A stretch of DNA of 64,000 bases, from positions 10,740,001-10,804,000 of the forward strand of contig OY997588.1 in the NCBI GenBank assembly GCA_963921825.1, read 5' to 3'. The notes below the pieces were generated by a model that did no database searches, was not told the DNA's origin, and saw nothing but the letters and a program-made list of their open reading frames with translations. How positions within the stretch are numbered: the stretch's first letter is position 1; each line of letters begins with the position of its first letter. Source of the stretch: Erodium maritimum. Its lineage: Eukaryota > Streptophyta > Magnoliopsida > Geraniales > Geraniaceae. The position numbers and the translations under genes were made by a program. Shown here in pieces: positions 59,224 to 64,000 of the stretch.

Positions 59224-59760
59224 ACTCCCATTCTTTTCTCAATTATAAGCCTTCTTTCTTTTTCTATTGAGAATCCGGTTGATAATATGAACTTTTGAGT
59301 AGGACTCAAAATGTAAAGTTTGACACATTGCACAATAACTGTGAATTGTATCATTTGGTTTGTGATTGGTTACTGATAAGTCATCCTAATGGTTAGCTTT
59401 CTATCAAGAAAAGAAGTTAGAAGGGTAATATGGTAATCATGTCATCCATGTGTTTTTAGAGTTGAGATTTAAATAACCATTTGAACAAATGAGCTTTGGT
59501 TATGTCTAGCAGGCTAGCAGCTATTATTGGTCGACAAAATGCCAATTTCACCCTCATGCAGAAGCCTAGATCAGCCAGCCTCAGAACATTAAAGGGTAAT
59601 ATTGACATTTCAAACAGGGTGCTTGGATGAGGTGGGTGGAACACAAGCAAATGGCATTGGCAACGTCATCCCGTTTGTTATATGTTGAAAAGAAAGTTAA
59701 GTTACTTTGAGATGAGCTTAGCAATCACAATTCACAATACTAGAGTCACAGTGAGAAGAT

Positions 59761-61613
59761 ATGGCAACAGCATCAGGATATGGAGCTTTCATGGAGAAAC
59801 TGGTTCTAAAACCTACCCCCTCATCTCATGAGCTCCCTCTGAATGGCCTCACGTTTGCAATCAAAGACATGTATGTTCTCTTCCTTCAGCTGCCAAACCC
59901 AGTTGATATCTTCACAAGTTTTAACCTTTTTCTTTGGCCTGCATATGAAAATAACGAGTACCTTCCCTGTTTTCATTTTGTGTTTTATCCATGTTGAAGC
60001 TTTCTGTGTGGGTTAATTTTAATCTATAATGTGTTAGTTTAATTGCTAAAGACTCGTAATTTGGTAGCAGTTTCGACGTGGAAGGACGTGTGACCGGGTT
60101 TGGCAACCCAGATTGGGCAAGGACTCATTCATCTGCTCAATCAACAGCACCAGCTGTTTTGGCTGTCTTGAATGCAGGAGCTACTTCTGTTGGGATAACT
60201 GTCATGGATGAAATGGCATACAGGTTAGACCTTGTAGATTTAAATCTTTAACCTTGAACTTGTATCAAACTTGTAATCAATACCTAAATTGGCAGTATAA
60301 ATGGAGAAAACAAACATTATGGCACACCCACAAATCCATGTGCATCAGACCGGGTACCCGGAGGGTCTTCTAGTGGATCCGCTGTTGCAGTTGGAGCAAT
60401 GCTTGCAGATTTCTCCTTAGGTGATTGCTTCTCTTGTAAGGCTTTTGGTACTCATCTCTCTAATTTGGCTCATGTAAAGATTTTCTCTGTTGCAGGTACT
60501 GACACAGGAGGAAGTGTAAGGGTCCCTGCATCATACTGTGGAATTTTTGGCATTAGGCCTTCACATGGTGTTGTTTCCACCACTGGAGTTACTCCAATGG
60601 CTCAGAGCTTTGACACAGTGGGTAAGTCTTTATACATAAAAAATCCAGATATTTAATTTGGCTAGTCATTTGTTTGACACCGAATTATGACTCAGGATGG
60701 TTTGCTAGGGATCCTGCAATTTTGAACCGGGTTGGACGTGTGCTACTGCCATTATCCTCTTCAGTTGAACCAAGTCAGATGATTATTGCACAAGATTGTT
60801 TCAAGCTTTTAAGCATTCCAACTGAACGAGTGACCGGAGCACTTGTCAAATCTGTGGACAAGTTGTTTGGTAATATTGTGAAGCAATCAGCCCTTGGGGA
60901 CTATTTGGAGGAGAAGGTTCCGAGTCTGAAGCATTTCTGGACTAGAACAAGTGAAGGTCAAGAGTATAGCATACCGTCCTTGACATCCCTTTCAGCTGCC
61001 ATGCGCTTGCTTCAAAGGTAGAGATTATCTTGTGCAGAGTTTTTGAATGATAGTTAGCTCTTTCAATGAGTATAATTGTGTTTTGGAGATAGGTATGAAT
61101 TCAAGAAGAACCACGGTGAATGGATCAGCAAAGTGAAACCCGAATTAGGGGCGGGGATTTCAGAACGGGTAAGGGAAGCCCTTGGAGCAACAGAGGAAAA
61201 TATTGATGTGTGTCACTCTGTGAAGACTGAACTGCGCTCTGCTCTTACTGATCTTCTTGGGGTACTAAACTGAAAAGATCAATTCTCTTTCAAGAATGAA
61301 CCTTTTATCATGATCTTGAGACTGGTTATTATAATTTCAGGATTCAGGTATCTTGGTGATCCCCACGGTTCCAGGGCATCCACCAAAGTTGCAGACCGAT
61401 CCATCGAAACTGGAGACTTTTCGAGCGAGGGCTTTCAGCTTGCTGGCCATTGCTGGAGTATCCGGCTTCTGTCAGGTGAGCATACCACTGGGAGTGTATG
61501 AGAACCTTCCTGTGTCGGTTTCGTTACTGGCCGGACATGGTTCAGATGGCTTCCTTCTCAACTTTGTGGAGAAGATTTATCCCACTCTTGAACAAGAGCT
61601 TGCCAGTTGCTGA
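59761..61613 (+). CDS. AMI1: Amidase 1, indole-3-acetamide hydrolase (AMI1)
   Basis: Seven exons: 59761-59870, 60071-60223, 60296-60420, 60496-60621, 60696-61017, 61093-61261 and 61341-61613. The product is 425 residues, equal to the Arabidopsis enzyme. It belongs to the amidase signature family. The putative catalytic triad is intact: Lys35 in FAIKD, Ser112 in GGSSSGS and Ser136 in [10 protein letters not shown] (one residue less than Lys36/Ser113/Ser137 in Arabidopsis AMI1 as I recall). Conserved segments include [28 protein letters not shown] and [20 protein letters not shown]. Known role: converts indole-3-acetamide to the auxin indole-3-acetic acid, mainly in cytosol/nucleoplasm; the Arabidopsis gene is also annotated TOC64-I but lacks the TPR part. 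Nothing here suggests a defect. The start is 538 bp after the RING gene stop. Confidence 0.95.
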
Positions 61614-62169
61614 GTGCAGTTATAGTGTTATATGTAGTGCTATATTTGTTTTTGTCTGATTTCAACTTGGAACTATAGGTAAAGCTGATCTTGCTTCTGA
61701 GTTCTGAGTGCATGAATGTGAGTTATTGTTGGAGTTTGGGCTAAGCCCAATAACAGCCCCCGAATGGATAAGGCCCACAGTAATATTGGTCATCGCTGTT
61801 TAACGCTGACCAGTTTAGGATTTGACGAATATAAAATGATAGGTGTGGCACACACAGCAGCAGTTGCATCCTTACTGCGTACACGCCTCTCAAGTATGTG
61901 TATCACACGAGCCATTTGTTATTATGACCAAGGCATTATGTGAACGTGTTGGAATTTAGTTGAAAATGAAGAACCAAGAATTGTAGTATTGTACGAGCCG
62001 AGTTATCTTAAACAAGACATTCAACCATGCGATACCCTTAAGCATGGGAAGAAAGCTCTCTCTTTTTCCACCGGTGCATTTGCAAGTTGTAACCTTGTTA
62101 ATAATAGGTGGGGACACAAATAGCAAGCAAAATTTCAAAGTCAGAAAAAGTTTCTCAACTAAACTAATT
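61614..62169. other. AMI1 3' flank, no gene seen
   Basis: Ordinary AT-rich intergenic sequence. The first 100-150 bp is the probable AMI1 3'UTR. A short GC-richer stretch at about 61730-61810 has no recognised feature. Confidence 0.45.
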
Positions 62170-63470
62170 CTTTTTTTTTGAGAAACATTTATTCGGAGGA
62201 CTACCTTGCTGCCACACTTGACCCTTTTGTGCCTCTCTCTCTACCGACGACGTTATGGTCTTTGATTATGGACGTTGCCGATGATGACCTCTCTTTCCCC
62301 ATCTCCTTCTCCTCCCTCCTTTCCCCATTTTTTTTCGTCGGTTGTTTCTTCGGCTGGTTGTATCTCCAATCTTCCTCTGTTCTTTTAGTTGGCTTCAATG
62401 TCCAGTAGTTGCTCTTTCAGTTGGCGTCAACGTCTGTGTTGGGTTGGGCGGATTTGATCGCTCACAGATCCTCGCGATAACACTTCGATCTACATTGCTC
62501 CAACGCATTTGCTTGGGTGGATTTCGAGTCTCGTCTCCGGTTCTTCGATGGTAGGCGACGTTCATTTCTCGTCAGAGTCAATTCATGGTCGCGTTTTGAC
62601 TTCTGAGGTGTTTAGGCTCTGCGAGATGACGTCTGTTACTTCAGTGAGTGTCCTTTTGGTTCGTCTGAATGTGGTGATTTGGTTCGGGGGTTAGGTTGGT
62701 CATGGGTTGAGTTTTTTCACCTAGTATTTGCTATTCCGAGTTCGCTCAGAGGATGGAAGTGTTGGATCGTGTTGCTGGTGGAGGGTGGATTCGTGCTTAT
62801 GTTTTCTCCATCTTTCTCATCTCGTCCTTGCTCACACTTCTCGTGTTGTGCAAGTGTGTTCCATGTTTAGTATAATTCGAGCATGTGGTTTAGATGGTGT
62901 TGTTGTGGCGGATCGGAGGCTTGTTTGTTTCGGTGATCCATTCTCTTCTTGGTCGAGGCTCGGTTTCCCCTCGAAGATTTTGGATTAGTTGGCGTTGCAG
63001 TAGTAGTTTGGTCTCTTGTTTGTTTATGGTGGTGATGATCGTATGGAGGTGTTTAATTGTTGGTTAGGGTGGTGCGACTGTGAGGAGGTTATGATGGTTC
63101 TGATTTAGGAATAGGGACCTTTTTCTCGTCGATACTACTCAAGGAGTTGTCGGATATGTGGCTAGGAAAAGGTTTCGTTCCAGATCCGTTCTGTTTTGTT
63201 TGGATCTGGTGGTGTAGTTGCGGCGGAGTGGGAGTCTCAGTGTAATCAGGACCGCTATCCTCGCTCCAAGCAATAGACGTCTCGATGGTTCTGTATCAGA
63301 ATTCGGGATCGATCACTTGATGGTTATCTCTTAATTAGTGACAAAGTGTGTGGAGAGGGCGTCCTAAAGGCCTTATGATGTATTGAGCCTTGTTGAAGGC
63401 TCGTTTTGTTTTGTCTTTTGTGAGGCTTTGTAGTCCAAGTGGGTTTCAGCTTTATGCCTTGTTTTATTAC
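62170..63470. mobile_element. Possible LINE-like non-coding remnant
   Basis: Starts after a T-run (62171-62179) and contains GT-rich plus-strand sequence similar in style to the LINE 3'UTR at 52563-53138. There is no coding domain and no target-site duplication that I could define. Low confidence. Confidence 0.35.
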
Positions 63471-63796
63471 TTTTATGAAGGTCTTTGGATTATTTAGATC
63501 AACAAATTTTATACACTTAGTCTTAAAATTGAAGACCGAAGTCGAGGGAAGCACTTAAAGATAGAAATAGAAACACAAGCAACCTGAAAAGGTCCCTAGA
63601 ACCATAACTTGCAGTCAATAACAGGAAAACACCAACAAGAGTGTCTCAGAACAGATTACCGGTCTGAAACCGAGATTTTCCAAACAAGAAGAAAACATAT
63701 GACCAACCCAAGAAGAGGAGTTCAGTACAGACCCAAGAATTCCTTGAGGGAACCTTAAACGAGAAAGCAACAGCCAAAAAAAAGTAGAAATAAAAG

Positions 63797-64000
63797 TAGG
63801 GATGGCAACGGGGCGGGTTTCATGATACCCGACCCCGCCCCGAAAACGCCTTGCCCCGATATTTCCCCGCCCCGGGTCGGGGTTTCCCCGACCCGCCCCG
63901 ATGATACATACAAATATGTTCCGAAAAAAAATTCAAAACTAAAATAAATAAAAACTTGTCAACTATAGAAAATATTAGGCCATATTTAATATAGACCCAA
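63797..64000. mobile_element. hAT-like element terminus (running off the window)
   Basis: The sequence TAGGGATGGCAACGGGGCGG at 63797 resembles hAT-superfamily inverted termini (T/CAGGGATGGCAA). The following CCCCGCCCCG-rich segment (about 63830-63900), with alternating GGGTCGGGG and CCCCGACCC blocks, is typical of subterminal repeats bound by hAT transposases. The second end is outside the window, so the TSD cannot be checked. Confidence 0.5.

Noticed and set aside
1..64000. CRISPR array, rRNA, or tRNA gene
   Set aside because: Tandem arrays present are LTR minisatellites; no spacer structure, no rRNA blocks, and no cloverleaf with a proper T-loop was recognised by eye.

Overview
This window is nuclear DNA of a flowering plant, most likely a eudicot. 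Genes have canonical GT-AG introns and carry plant-specific families (NPH3, a B3-like domain, NF-YC, a cation/calcium exchanger, AMI1). The space between them is crowded with LTR retrotransposon remnants, LINEs, Mutator-like elements and MITEs. No bacterial or organellar features, CRISPR arrays, rRNA genes or convincing tRNAs were seen.

Layout. 1-5.06 kb: repeat debris (minus-strand LTR cut by the window edge, PIF/Harbinger transposase remnant, two minus-strand LINE remnants). 5.3-8.9 kb: six-exon gene for the 22/23-kDa signal peptidase complex subunit (SPC3/SPC22 type). 9.7-13.1 kb: two-exon CCX5-like exchanger. 15.7-17.9 kb: NF-YC gene with a 5'UTR intron and a disrupted canonical start. 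18.2-18.7 kb: Mutator-type MITE. 18.9-21.4 kb: LTR. 23.7-27.9 kb: alpha-crystallin-domain gene like IDM2/IDM3, with three or more MITEs in its introns. 28.5-29.1 kb: small membrane-protein gene on the minus strand. 29.4-32.5 kb: two nested Mutator-like elements, the inner one carrying a leucine-rich-repeat gene fragment. 33.5-43.1 kb: three solo LTRs within other repeat DNA. 43.6-45.4 kb: BTB/NPH3 gene. 45.6-47 kb: DUF4283-type remnant. 48.4-48.9 kb: B3-like gene. 49.3-56.4 kb: three retroposed elements with matching target-site duplications. 56.5-59.2 kb: seven-exon RING E3 ligase gene. 59.8-61.6 kb: seven-exon AMI1 (indole-3-acetamide amidohydrolase). 62.2-64 kb: further repeat debris, ending in a hAT-like terminus.

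The host genes do not form one pathway. They are housekeeping (SPC22, NF-YC), ion transport (CCX), signalling or ubiquitin-related (NPH3, RING), epigenetic (IDM-like) and auxin-related (AMI1). From memory, CCX5, NF-YC9 and AMI1 are neighbours in Arabidopsis (At1g08960, At1g08970, At1g08980), so the window appears to hold an expanded version of an old syntenic block. Splice junctions were placed by eye from GT/AG sites, preserved reading phase and family knowledge; no database search was possible.
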